Source of the DNA: Nicotiana tabacum
Lineage: Eukaryota; Streptophyta; Magnoliopsida; Solanales; Solanaceae
Assembly: GCF_000715075.1 (NCBI RefSeq)
Contig: NC_134101.1
Span: forward strand, 24,668,822 to 24,732,821
Length of the DNA stretch: 64,000 bases
Direction of reading: 5' to 3'
The notes below the pieces were generated by a model, which did not search any database, was not told where the DNA came from, and was given only the letters and a program-made list of their open reading frames with translations. The position numbers were made by a program, and so were the translations under genes. How positions within the stretch are numbered: the stretch's first letter is position 1; the number at the start of each line of letters is the position of its first letter. Below are positions 10,467-21,795 of the stretch, in pieces.

Positions 10467-11347
10467 AAGTTTGGAAGTTTGACCGGGGAGTTGACTTTTT
10501 GATATCGGGGTCGGAATCCAGTTATGAAAATTTTCATAGCTCCGTTATATCATTTATGACTTGTATGTAAAATTTGAGGTCAATCAGAGTTGATTTGATA
10601 GGTTTCGACATCAAGTGTAGAAGTTAGAAATTTTAAGTTCCATGAAGCTTGAATGGGAGCATAATTCATGGTTTTAGCGACATTTTATGTGATTCGAGTT
10701 TTCAAATAAGTTTGTATGATGTTTTAGGACTTTTTGGTATATTCGGTCGAGGTCCCAGGGGCCTCGGGTGAGTTTCGAATGGTTAACGCATCAAAAGTTG
10801 GACTTAAAAAGCTTCTGCAATTTTCCCTTTTGCTGTATATTCTGGGCTGTGATCGAGCCCCAGATCGAACCCAGATATCGAGCCCACAATCGAGGCCTGA
10901 GTTGAAGACAAGGATGAGGCTTAGTATCGAAGCCATGATCGAAGGTCCAGCTCGAGGGCCATGATCGAAGGCAAGGCTCGAGGGCCAGGATCAAGACCCA
11001 AGATCGAGGGTCACGATCGAAGTCCCAGGCTCGATGCCATGATCGAGGCCATGACCGAGTCCCAGGCTCGAGGTCCTGATTGAGGCCATGACCAAGTCCC
11101 AAGCTCGAGGCCATGACCGAAGCCTAGGTTCGAGGGCCACGATCGAAGCCACGATCGAGGCCCAATTCCGAAGGCTGCCTGGGCAGTTTATAAAAGAGGA
11201 CATTCGTCCCATTTGCCATTTTTGACGAACTTGAGCTTGAGCAGATGCGACTTTTGACAGATTTTCAAGGAAAAAATATTGGGGTAAGTGATTCTAACTC
11301 GGATTTGGTCTACATATACAAGTATATCATTGTTCTCATCATTTAAT
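10463..11347 (+). mobile_element. Internal LTR-B fragment fused to pol
   Basis: The fragment corresponds to 3495-4376 of the 5' LTR, including the GATCGAGG array and TATA box (TATAAAAG at 11189-11196). The left junction lies in ATTT, shared by the pol and LTR parents, which suggests microhomology-mediated deletion or template switching. The right end stops after ATTTAAT, where an unrelated antisense LTR begins. Roughly the first 490 bp and last 1.6 kb of the LTR are missing. Confidence 0.85.
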
Positions 11348-12338
11348 ATATATAGTAAGAGGTTCCTTACCTTTAAACAGAAAGAACAACTCCAATTTGA
11401 CCTTAATTTTCCACGAAATATCCCTCCAATTCTGCCACAAGAACAAGGAAGCGAAACTAGTAGTTAATTCGGGTTTTTCGGCACTAGAATTACTTTAGAA
11501 GACTTGAAATCACCTAGGGTTGATATTAAAAACTTTAAGGTGTATTTATAGAACATAAAACACTTAAAACAACCTCCCACACGAGCTGGAACAACACAAA
11601 AATCAGCAACAACAAGAAGAACAAGAAACTTACTAGCGCCACGGGATTCCCGATATTTGATTTGTGTTGTTTGCCCTTTGTTTGGGTCTTGGATCATGAG
11701 AGAACCTTGAGAGACTGTTTTTAGGGTTCTAAGATCTGAATATACTGAAAAATAATGACTTAAAACGGGGTTGAGGTATCATATATATATATCCATATGT
11801 CTTAAACCGCCTATGTGGGCCCCATAGAGAGCTGTTTGGCGCACTCTCGCAAAAATACAAATATCTCTCTATTCCGAGATTGTATCGACAAACGGTTTAA
11901 TGTGTTGGAAACTAGACTCATAGATCTTCAATTTGATAGGTATATCACCCCATAATTCCAAGTACATTGGGATAAAAATGTAGTAACATTTGACCTAAAG
12001 TTTAAGTAAAATTATAAACGTAAGTTGCGACAACTTTTATCGACTTTTGTTTCATAACTCGCTTGACTTCAATACTTATGATACGGATATTATATGATTC
12101 AAATACATTAAAATAGGACCTCTTGGGACAATTAATCACCTCTAGTGTTACCTGAAAATACGAGTTACAACATCCTTGATTCGTTTAACTTCAAATACTT
12201 GTTAACCACTCTTATACACCCTTGTATCGTTTAAGACCAATATGATTAACTTCTTATCATCTCAAAGATAATCTCTTATTCGATTTACGTCAACTAACTT
12301 ACGACGTGATCTAAGGTACGCGAATGTGGGTTGTAACA
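11348..12338 (-). mobile_element. Antisense LTR fragment, TGTTACAACCC family
   Basis: Read on the minus strand, the fragment starts TGTTACAACCCACATTCGCG at 12338, a typical retrotransposon LTR start, and runs about 1 kb without coding potential to the junction with LTR-B sequence near 11348. It contains a GGAAACTAGACTCATAGATC block that resembles blocks in other plant LTRs. I see no primer-binding site or matching second LTR, so it is a solo or truncated LTR. Family assignment is uncertain. Confidence 0.55.
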
Positions 12339-12571
12339 CCGGCGACGCCAGACCTAAAGCCAGGCTCACCGGGCGATAGGCTGGCGACGCCAGGCCTAAA
12401 GTCAAGCTCACCTGGCGATAGGCTGGCGACGCCAGGCTCACCTGGCGATAGGCTGGAGATGCCGGGACTAAAGCCAGGCTCACCTAGCGATAGGCTGGCG
12501 ATGCCGGGCCTAAAGCCAGGCTCACCTGGCGATAGGCTGGCGATGCTAGGCCTAAAACCAGGTTCACCTAA
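12339..12571 (+). repeat. 5' minisatellite of the LINE, 42-bp unit
   Basis: About 5.5 tandem copies of a GC-rich 42-bp unit with core GCCTAAAGCCAGGCTCACC and flanks TGGCGACGCCA and GCGATAGGC. One copy lacks 12 bp between two CCAGG direct repeats. Each unit contains the hairpin GCCAGG-CTCA-CCTGGC and the palindrome TGGCG-A-CGCCA. The period is divisible by three, so the array reads as an open frame of 14-residue repeats (GLKPGSPGDRLAM-type) that runs into the ORF1 remnant. Confidence 0.9.
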
Positions 12572-13046
12572 TGAGGCAGCTACAGTAAACCCCAACCTTA
12601 GAGCCACTGGAGAGATTTTGGCCTATGTAGATGGTGTTCCGGCGTATGTCCATGAACTATAATTCAAGGAGTATAAACAGGCTGATATGCGGGCAATTGT
12701 TCCAAGAGCATCCGGGAAAATAGAGGAAGTGCCTATGGAATCTAGCACTGATCAAACCATGCAACTACATCTTAATGTTCTAACTAAGACTCCTCTACAA
12801 CATTTACATGATTTAGTTACACACAATGTGACACCAATTGATGAAGACTTATTGAGACAAAATCCAATGAAGGATGAAGGAGATGATGAATCAACTGCCG
12901 AAAACTTCAAACAAGTGGCTAGGGAAGGGGATTTATCACCCACAACTAGTGCTAAAGGAGGTAAAAAAACTAAGAAGAATCAGAGTAAAGATCCACCACA
13001 ACCTTCAAGAATAATGCACAGGAGGGCAGCTTCTCTATCTAGATGA
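12572..13046 (+). pseudogene. LINE ORF1 C-terminal remnant
   Basis: The frame runs on from the minisatellite, meets TAA at 12660 and reopens as IVPRASGKIEEVPMESS and a Lys/Ser-rich tail (GGKKTKKNQSKDPPQP) up to TGA at 13044-13046, overlapping the start of ORF2 by four bases (ATGA). In plant L1 elements ORF1 is an RNA-binding protein upstream of ORF2. No RRM or CCHC knuckle survives in this short piece, so the assignment rests on position, basic composition and the overlap with ORF2. Confidence 0.6.
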
Positions 13047-16000
13047 TGATCAAAACATTAATATGGAATATAAGGTCTGTGAATACACAACAGGCCTTTC
13101 CTAGGGTGATCAATATGAATAGGGAGCATAATTTTTGTATAGTTGCATTAATGGAGCCTTTTCAAAAGAAGGGACTCATTGAGAGATATAAAAGGAGGTT
13201 GAATATGGAGACTGCTTATACAAATATTAATGGGCAAATATGGTTGTTCTTCGATGCAGTGGTGGAATGGGAATTAGTGGTGGATACTGATAAACAGGTG
13301 ACTGTGAGAGTGTTTCACCATGACCTGGGGCATCACATGATGATGACATTTGTTTATGCAAAATGTTCAGCAATGGAGAGGTTGGATTTGTGGGATCACT
13401 TGTATTATTTAGCAAGTGATATGGAATTACCATGGTTGGTAGGAGGGGATTTCAATGTGTTATTGCATGAAGATGAGAAAATAGGGGGACTTCCAGTACA
13501 CCCTCCTGAATATGAGGATTTTGCATTTTGTGTAAACTCTTGTGGTTTGTTTGAGCAAGGCTACAAAGGAAGTCCATTCACATGGTGGAATGGGAGATCC
13601 AATGCTGAGTGTATATTCAAGAGATTGGATAGGATCTTTGTGAATTTGCCATTTCAGAACATGTTGCCAACTATTGAAGTTGAGCATCTAATCAGAACTG
13701 GATCAGATCATACACCATTGCTAATGACATGTGGGGTGCAGACAACCAAGTTTGTCAAGCCTTTCAAATTCTTGAACTTTTGGACAAAGCATGCTACATT
13801 TATGGATATGGTGAAGCAGAATTGGGAAGCTGATTTCATAGGGGATCCGTTTATGATGTTCAAGTAGAATATAAAGAGGGTGAAGGCATCACTCTCAAAA
13901 TGGAATAGGGAAACATTTGATGATATCTTCAAGCAATTGGCTATTTTGGAGGACATTGTTAGGGTGAAGGAGATGTTGTTTGAAGAAGAGCCTACAACTG
14001 AGAATAGGATTGTGCTTCAAAAGGCTCAATCTGAATTGAAGAAATACTTGAATATTGAGGAGCAGTATTGGAAGCAAAAAGCTGGGATGAATTGGTTTGC
14101 TGAAGGAGATAGGAATACAAGTTTCTTTCACAACCATGTCAATGGAAAAAGAAATAAATTGGAACTGAAGAGGATCAAAAGTGGCAGTGGGGTATGGATT
14201 GAAGACCAGGAGCAATTGTCTACAACTGCAGTGGACTTCTATCAAAAACGGTTCACGAATAAAGGTGATGCTTCTGAATTTCCCTTGCTCAATAATGTAC
14301 CTTCAATGGTCACTATGGTTCAAAATTTGGAACTTAGCAGATTGCCAACAATTGAAGAAGTAAGGGCATCAATTTTTGAGCTTAGTGGGGAGAGTGCTAG
14401 TGGCCCTGATGGATTCACTGGCTTGTTTTATCAAACATGCTGGGATGTTATTGGTGCTGATATACACAACATGGTGCTACACTTCTATGGAGGAGCTGCA
14501 TTGCCTAAATCCATCACGCACACCAATCTAGTATTGCTGCCCAAGAAACCTAGAGTCGAGACCTTCTTTGACTTAAGACCTATTAGTTTGAGCAACTTCA
14601 TTAACAAGGTTTTGTCTAGGGTGTTACATGACAGATTGGAGATTTTTTTGCCATCTCTAATAGCTCCTAATCAATCCAGATTTGTAAAGGGTAGGAGTAT
14701 ATTTGAGAACATCTTATTGACTCAAGAAATTGTCACTGACATAAGGTTATGGGGAAATCCAGCTAATGTGGTAATCAAGTTGATATGGCTAAGGCCTATG
14801 ATAGGGTCTCATGGAAGTACTTATTGCATGTGCTAAGGAAGATGGGATTTTCTGAACACTTCATCAACATGGTGTAGAACTTGATGTCAAATAACTGGTA
14901 TTTAGTATTGGTGAATGGGCAGTCCTCAGGGTTCTTTAAGTCGACAAGAGGTGTGAAACAAGGGGATCCCCTATCTCCAGCATTGTTCATTTTGTCAGCT
15001 GAGGTACTTTCTAGGTCTTTGAATAAGCTTTTTGAAGACAAGTCATTCGTGGGATTTGGAATGCCTAAGTGGTCTGATTCTTTAAACCACTTGGCGTATG
15101 CTGATGATACGATAATCTTTGCATCTGCTCATCCTCCCTCTTTGAGCAAGATTATGGCAGTGTTGGGGAACTATGAGAAGATATCAGGTCAGATGATCAA
15201 CAAAGATAAGAGTTCATACTACATGTATTCAAAGGTTGCTAATGGATTGTTTCAGGCAGTTGGAGCTATTACAGGATTTGCAAGAGGTAAATTCCCCTTC
15301 ACATATCTAGGGTGTCCTATTTTTTACACTAGAAGGAGGAAGGACTATTATGAGGAGCTTATCAAGAAGGTGAAGGCTAAATTGCATTCATGGAAAGGAA
15401 AACTGCTGTCATTTGGAGGAAAGGCAACACTCATCTCTAGTGTGTTGCAAAGTATGCCAGTTCACATGTTATCAGTCCTTGATCCACCAAACAGCATCCT
15501 GGGGCATCTACATAAGACTTTCGCTAGGTTCTTTTGGAGCACAAAGGAAGAAGGGAGAAGCAGACACTGGCTTCATGGAAAAATCTTTGCCTTCCTAAAG
15601 AGGAAGGGGGGATAGGTTTTAGGTCCTTAAATGATGTCTCAAGGGCACTTTTTGCTAAACTATGGTGGAGGTTTAGGACCACAAAATCTTTGTGGTCTAA
15701 TTTCATGTGGAATAAGTATTGCAAGAAGAAGCCACCAACTATGGTACGTTTTAGGGGAGGGTCTCATGTTTGGAGACAAATGCTGAATGCTAGGGAAGAA
15801 GTAGAACATGAGATTGTATGGGAATTAAAGAGTGGAACAACTAATATTTGGCATGAAAATTGGACTGGATTGGGTGCACTTTATCATGTATTACCTGAAG
15901 ACTTTCCAATAAATGAAGGTCTTCAAGAGGTGGCAGAACTGCGGCAAGGGGAAACATGGGATGATCAACTGCTAGATCAAACTTTCAATGAGGAAATTGC

Positions 16001-17206
16001 AGAGCATATAAGGCTAAATGTGCACTATGAAGGCAGTGAGGGATATTGGGATAAACCATACTGGATGCCAACTCCTTCAGGCAAGTTCAGTGTTAGCAGT
16101 GCTTGGCAAATACTAAGGCATAGGGCAGATCCTAATAAGGAATTCAAGTTAATGTGGATTAAAGGTTTTCCATTCAAGATATCCTTCTTCTTCTGGAGAT
16201 TGTGGAGGCAGAAAATAGCCACCGATGACATGTGGAGGAGGAAAGGGCAAATGGTGATGTCTAGGTGTTGGTGTTGTCAGCAGCCCCAAGAGGAATCCAT
16301 TGAGCATATATTTGTCACAAGTCCTACTGCCTCCAAGGTATGGAACTTGTTCATGGGGCTGCTGGAATTTCTGTGCAATTGATTCAATTGAAGCAGATTA
16401 TAAGGCATTGGTGGTATGCTCAGTGTTGTCCGAAATTAAAGCCACTATTTCAAGCAGTACCAGCTATCATCACTTGGGAGCTGTGGAAGAGAAGAAGTGC
16501 AGGTAAACATGGTGGTTCAATGTCCACAAATAGGGTGATTCATGAGATAAATAGGACATTGCACCAACTGGGAAGGGTGAGGTATGCTTGGATCCCAAAT
16601 ATTCCATTGTTATGGCCAGACATGATTCAATACTTTGAAGGATATAAACCTATATTGATCACTACAAGAGTAACATGGCAGCTTCCTTGTCATGGTTGGT
16701 ACAAATGTAATACTGATGGAGCTTCAAAGGGCAATCCTGGACCTAGCTCCCTAGGCTTTTGTGTGAGGGATGATGAAGGTGATGTGGTGTATGCTAGGGC
16801 AGTAGACCTGGGAGTTACAACTAATGTGGTGGCTGAAGCTAAGGCTATTCTTCAAGGGTTGGAATATTATGTGGAGCATGATTTTCACCCTCTCATACTG
16901 GAGACTGATTCATTGGTGATGAAGAAGGCGATAGAAGGGGAATGGGATCCTCCTTGGGTAATTGCACAGGATGTGAAGAAAATTATAGAAATGAAGGACA
17001 ACTTCAATGTGATCTTTCAACATCTGTTCAGAGAAGGCAACTCAGTGGCGGATTTTATAGCTAACACTGTGTTCTCTTTTGCAGGTACATCTGAGTTTCA
17101 TTCATTCTCTAAACTGCCTAGTGCAGGGAGGAGGTTGATTAATCTAGACAAATCTCAATCACCTAACCTTAGGATTAGGATAGCAAAGAGAAGAACCCCA
17201 GACTGA
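13043..17206 (+). pseudogene. LINE ORF2: AP-endonuclease, reverse transcriptase, RNase H (broken)
   Basis: The start is the ATG at 13043 (MMIKTLIWNIRSVN). The endonuclease spans about 13043-13740 with WNIRS, a glutamate in ALMEP, GGDFNVLL and SDHTPLL. The reverse transcriptase spans about 14400-15400 with FDLRPISLSNF, GVKQGDPLSPALF and the catalytic YADD at 15097-15108. A zinc-binding motif (SRCWCCQQPQEESIEHIF) is near 16260. The RNase H region near 16700-17060 has NTDGASKGNPGP, AEAKA, ETDS and NSVADFIAN. Breaks are TAG at 13865, a 1-bp loss near 14780, TAG at 14875-14877, and frameshifts near 15570 and 16355. An intact protein would nick target DNA and copy the element RNA at the nick; this copy is inactive. 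Confidence 0.92.
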
Positions 17207-17430
17207 TGGCTTCACAAGATTGGACTCTGAACAAACTGATATGTCCAAATGCTAAGGAAGATACTGAACCCATCATATGGTATTTTTGGAGATTGTTGAA
17301 TCATTTCTCAGTGGTATTAGCATGCTTTCAAGCTCAATCTGAGGATGGTTTAGCAATGTTTTGAATGATGTCTCCATTAAAGGTTCTAGTAGGGAAGGAT
17401 CTGTGCTTACAAGATCACAAAAAGGCACAG

Positions 17431-17806
17431 GCTGGCCTTTGCCTTGCAAAGTCTTCTTAAAGCCAGATCATTCCTGGGTTTTTCCTTGTAAAGCTAGCCT
17501 AAAGCCAGCTTATGCTTGGCTTTTGCCTTGTAAATCCTGGCTAAAGCCAACTCATGCCTGGCTTTTGCCTTGTAAAGCCTGCCTAAAGCCAGCTCACGCC
17601 TGGCCTTTGCCTTGTAAAGCCTGCCTAAAGCCAGCTCACGCCTGGACTTTGGCCTGCAAAGCCTGCCTAAAGCCAGCTCATGCCTGGCTTTTGCCTTGCA
17701 AAGCCTGCCTAAAGCCAGCGCATGCCTGGCCTTTGCCTTGTAAAGCCTGCCTAAAGCCAGCTCAAGCCTGGCTTTTGCCTTACAAAGCCTGCCTAAAGCC
17801 AGGCTC
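17431..17806 (+). repeat. 3' UTR minisatellite of the LINE, 42-bp unit
   Basis: About nine tandem 42-bp units with core GCCTAAAGCCAGCTCACGCC followed by TGGC and GCCTTGTAAAGCCT. The unit length and core match the minisatellite at 12339-12571. Each unit has the potential hairpin GCCAG-N7-CTGGC with CTCA at the start of the loop. The 153-residue ORF over it (14-residue repeats, PCKACLKPAHAW) is explained by the period being a multiple of three and is not called as a gene. Confidence 0.92.
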
Positions 17807-17822
17807 CTCTTCTACACATTAA

Positions 17823-18219
17823 TCTTGATGAGTGAGCACATGATTAATACTTGAACAAAATCAATCCACTGCATATGGAGATCATATAGTAGCGGCACTT
17901 GGAGGATGATGCGGACTTCAACTCTGCGGTGGAGATGTTTGGAATTCATTTTAGACTATGGACAATATACCCTGCCGCCTGGTGAGAGCTTGATAGGTGC
18001 TACTTGGTATTTGCCAATGACAATTGGATTCACATACACTAATAGGAGAAGGAAGCATTCAACTTATCATGTTGTAATAGTTAGTTCATTAGATTTTAGC
18101 TTTTCTATCTTTTTTAATAGCTTGTAGCTTCATGTAACTTTTATTTTGGTTTTTGGTTTGGACAGCTTGTAAGCATTGGACCCATTTTTGGGATTTTATT
18201 TATATATTAGCCCTTAGGC
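17823..18219 (+). other. LINE 3' untranslated region, distal part
   Basis: The roughly 400 bp between the minisatellite and the A-rich tail hold no convincing gene. Content is T-rich toward the end (TTTTATTTTGGTTTTTGG), typical of LINE 3' ends. Confidence 0.6.
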
Positions 18220-18256
18220 AAAATAAAAAAATTAAAAAAATAATAATAAAAAAAAA
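18220..18256 (+). repeat. A-rich 3' tail of the LINE
   Basis: A run of A stretches interrupted by single T bases (AAAATAAAAAAATTAAAAAA and following). It marks the 3' end of the LINE and its orientation. Confidence 0.75.
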
Positions 18257-18257
18257 T

Positions 18258-18371
18258 GTTAAGGGTAAAACAGGAAAAATAAATTATTTTTCTTTTGATA
18301 TGCGAAAAGTGACAAGTAAAAATAAAAATTTATTTATGAAATACCTGACAAGTAAAAGTGAACGGAGGGAG
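18258..18371 (-). mobile_element. Stowaway-like MITE end (truncated)
   Basis: The piece ends in GAACGGAGGGAG followed by TA, the reverse of the CTCCCTCCGTTC terminus seen at 63880, and both carry an adjacent ACTTGTC motif. This terminus is common in plant Tc1/mariner-type MITEs. The left end is missing at the LINE tail. Confidence 0.6.
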
Positions 18372-18373
18372 TA

Positions 18374-18640
18374 CTTCCTCTATTTCAATTCAGATGATAC
18401 ATTTCACTCATCGATAATCAAATTATATGAAATTTGACAACATTTTAAAATATACATTTTATCATATTGATATGAGAAAAATTACAACTTCCAGTACTGT
18501 TCGTATTGTTTTTGAATATCTAAAGTTTTATTTTAAAATACTGAATTGTATTAATCCAATTAACTTCAAAACTTTCAAAATGTCTCTCGATAAGCGAAAT
18601 ATATTGATTTGCTTGCGACCTGAAAAACTTGTGTGGTTGA
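18374..18640. mobile_element. Probable second diverged MITE
   Basis: It starts ACTTCCTCTATTTCAATTC, close to the Solanaceae MITE terminus CTCCCTCTGTTTCAATT, and is AT-rich without coding potential. The right terminus is not clear. To about 18762 I see nothing further. Confidence 0.35.
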
Positions 18641-20851
18641 TCCATTGAGAGGGTGCATTGGAGAACAGTGTCTTGGGTTTTCAAGGTTTTAGATTTTCTC
18701 TTTATTTTATGAGGGTATACCCTTACGTAGTACACACCGCTCCCCTCTTAAAGTATCCAAGCTTAAGAATTAACGCTTCGTTCAGTGACTTAAGGTCTCA
18801 AGCAGTTTCGAGAATATGTATTATGACCCGCGGGTGTGATCGAGTTGAATTACTGAAGATTCAGAATTAAATTAAAAGAACAATCCTTATTTAGAAGCTT
18901 AAATGTAAAGAGTGGACCGAAGAGTTGACTTTTGAGCAAACTGCTCCGGAATAGAATTTTGATGATGTCAATAGCTCCGTATGGCAATTATGGACTTAGG
19001 AGCGTGTCCGAAAAATTATTTGGAGGTCTGTAGTGGAGTTAGGCTTGAAATGGCGAAAGATGAATTTTTGGGAAGTTTGACCGGGGGTTGACTTTTTGAT
19101 ATCGGGGTCGGAATCCGATTCTGGAAATTGGAATAGCTTCGTTGTGCCATTTCTGACTTGTGTGCAAAATTTGAGGTCATTCGGACGTGGTTTGGGAGAT
19201 TTCGACGTCATATGTGGAATTCAAAAATTTCTAAGTTCATTAGGCTTGAATCCGTGTGTAATTCGTGTTTTTGGTGTTGTTGAAGGTGATTTGAATCTTC
19301 GACTAAATTCGTATGATGTTATGGGATGCTTTGGTATGTTTGGTTGAGGTCCCAATGACCTTGGGTGTGTTTCGGATCATTTTGGGCTACTTTGAATGCT
19401 GATTTGCTAGTATCTGGTGTTGTTCTTCGTGTTCGCGAGGAGCCTCTCGCGTTCGCAAAGAAGGATTTGACTTTTGGGATTTTGTTCTTCGCGTTCGCGA
19501 AGAAGGAAATCTCTGTTGCAATAGTCTTACTTTGGAGGCTCATATCTCGTAATCTATAAGGAATTTGGAGATAATCCAAAATGTTATGACCATTATACTA
19601 GAGGCTATCTGAGAAGAGTTTGAAAATGGTTGTTGGAGAATTTGATCATCTCGAACGCGAGAGAAGGGTCGCGAACACGAAGAACAAATATCTCGGCAGC
19701 AGAATAAAGTCCAAATTTGTCTCATTCTTCCATTTTTGGACCAAGGAAGCTCGGGTGATGTGATTTTTCAAGAGATTTTCAAGGAAAACATTGGGGTAAG
19801 AATTCCTAAGTTGATTTTGATTAAATTACATGAATCTAGTGTTGTTTTTATCACTAAATTAGTGAATTGGGTTGAAAATGGTAGAAATTCTCTAGACTTT
19901 AATTTAAGATTTGAATGGCGATCCGTCATCGAAATTTGATAATTTTGGTATGGTTGAACTCGTATCGGAATAGGTGTTTGGATTTCGTAAAATATTTGTC
20001 CGAATCTGAGGGACGGGCCCCGCACTGACTTTTTAGAATAAAAATTTTAAGTTGGTGTTTTATTATCCGGAATTATTTCTGAAGAATTTTAATGAAGTGG
20101 TACAATTAATTTGGATAGATTTGAGCTGTCCGGAGGACAATTCAAACAAGAAGGCGATTTTGGAATATCAGCATAACTTTAATAAGGTAAGTATCTTGCC
20201 TAACCTCAAGTGGGAGAATTACCCCTTAGGCATTGAGTCTTATGTGGAAATTGTGTGATTTGAAAGCCGCGTACGCGAGGTGACGAGTACGTACTAAGGC
20301 TTATATGTGCAAATTTTATTGGTTTAAAGTTTTAGGCATTCTTATTTATTAAATTAGATAGTTGTTGGCATTAGTAAATCCTTGAATTATCACGCCTCAT
20401 TCCTTATTTGTCAAGTTTGTATTTTATATAATAACTTGGTGTTATTGTCATTTGGATTTTATGTGAATTACGTGTGTTTGTTGATTTGATATTTTCCTTG
20501 GAATTAAATTCATGATGGGATCCTTATTTGAAAATATTTATTAAATAAGTTTAAATTGAGGAGTTCATATAATTATCAAGAATTTGGATTGATGAAGGTG
20601 TTGCCCTATACTAAGTATTTTTCAAATTTGTTGATTGTTTTGAGGTTTTATATACGTTTTGTGGAGCCATGGGCTATTTGTTGAAGAATTTATTGATTCT
20701 GCTACATATTTGGAATTTGGTTTTGGTCAATGGCAAATTGTGATATGAATTGTTGTATTGTGTTGTGGTTTAAACACTCTCCTTGATGTTATTTATGCTT
20801 CCTACCTTGCTTGTTAATGATATACATATGCTTGGTAAGGAAGAGTGTAAT

Positions 20852-21120
20852 GCACGAAGGGTGATGCCGTGCCATTTGAACTATATTATCATGCGAGGGA
20901 GAGTGTAAAGCACGAAGGGTGATGTCGTGCCATTTGAGAGTGTAAAGCACGAAGGGTGATGCCGTGCCATTTGAGAGTGTAAAGCACGAAGGGTGATTCC
21001 GTGCTATTTCATTTATATTATTTGGTGAGGATGAGAGTAAAATCACGAAGGGTGATGCCGTGCAATTATTTTTATATTATCATATATTCATGGCACGAAG
21101 GGTGTTTTCGTACAGGTGAG
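20852..21120 (+). repeat. Tandem hairpin array GCACG-N11-CGTGC (5' LTR)
   Basis: Five to six copies of a unit of roughly 37 bp contain the stem GCACG...CGTGC around a purine-rich loop (AAGGGTGATGC), with spacer CATTTGAGAGTGTAAA. Two outlying copies lie near 21330 and 21418. The copy in the other LTR is at 27445-27710. Confidence 0.85.
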
Positions 21121-21366
21121 GACGAGAGACATATATTATATTGTGATATCAGTTTGTTTTGTATACATTCATGCCTTTATCTTGAGATGTTATTGTGAAC
21201 CTTTGTTTTCTATGTGACTTGCAGTCGTTGTTGCTTCCTATGTGTCTCCACTTTATTTCTTTTATTGTTATTGGAATTTCTCTCACCTAGTTGGTACTGT
21301 TATATGTATGCACAGTGAGAAAGATATAAATGCACGAAGGGTGTTACCGTGCCAATTGATTTGATC

Positions 21367-21400
<34 letters not shown>

Positions 21401-21509
21401 GTGAGAATGAGACAAGTGCACGAAGGTATTGCCGTGCCATTTGATGTGATACGTTGAATATATTTCTCACGCCAGAGAAAAGTTAAATGAGGTCTCACAA
21501 GGTGACTTT

Positions 21510-21795
21510 TATTTGAAAGAATTATATTTGAAGGATATTTACTTGAAAGAATTATATTTGAAGGATATTTGCTTGAAAGAATTATATTTGAAGGATATTT
21601 ACTTGAAAGAATTATATTTGAAGGATATTTACTTGATTGAAAGATATTTACTTGAAAGAATTATATTGGAAGGATATTTACTTGAAAGAATTATATTCGA
21701 AAGATATTTATTTGAAAGAATTATAATGGAAGGATATTTATTTGAAGGAAGTATATTCGAAATATATTTATTGAAAAGGATTATATTCTAGAGAC
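21510..21795 (+). repeat. 30-bp tandem array in 5' LTR
   Basis: Tandem units with core GAAAGAATTATATTTGAAGG followed by ATATTTACTT. Four near-perfect copies are followed by about five diverged ones. The 92-residue ORF over it (LKELYLKDIY repeats) follows from the period and is not a gene. The 3' LTR copy has one perfect unit fewer. Confidence 0.9.

Larger units (their letters stand above)
12339..18257 (+). mobile_element. LINE (plant L1-type non-LTR retrotransposon), decayed
   Basis: In order the element has a 42-bp minisatellite, the C-terminal remnant of ORF1, ORF2 (endonuclease, reverse transcriptase, zinc-binding region, RNase H), a 3' untranslated region with a second 42-bp minisatellite, and an A-rich tail at 18220-18256. 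Sense orientation is shown by the ORFs and the tail. The left side abuts an antisense LTR, so the 5' end is lost or displaced. No target duplication is recognisable. Confidence 0.9.

Noticed and set aside
12324..12662. 112-residue Pro/Gly-rich ORF starting in the LTR
   Set aside because: Its first codons lie in the antisense LTR and the rest is the 42-bp array; at most it is residual ORF1 frame.
13895..14245. Minus-strand ORF of 116 residues in the LINE
   Set aside because: Antisense shadow of ORF2, which has clear endonuclease and RT motifs on the plus strand.
17361..17822. 153-residue ORF of 14-residue repeats as a possible repeat-protein gene
   Set aside because: The 42-bp minisatellite period is divisible by three, so a long open frame is expected. 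It lies in the LINE 3' UTR and has no independent coding evidence.
20852..21120. CRISPR-like or tRNA-like array of GCACG repeats
   Set aside because: Units adjoin directly with nearly identical spacers inside an LTR that has a matching partner; no tRNA fold is evident.
21513..21791. Leu/Lys/Glu-rich ORF (LKELYLKDIY repeats)
   Set aside because: Generated by a 30-bp tandem repeat within an LTR; the copy at 28027-28332 has the same explanation.
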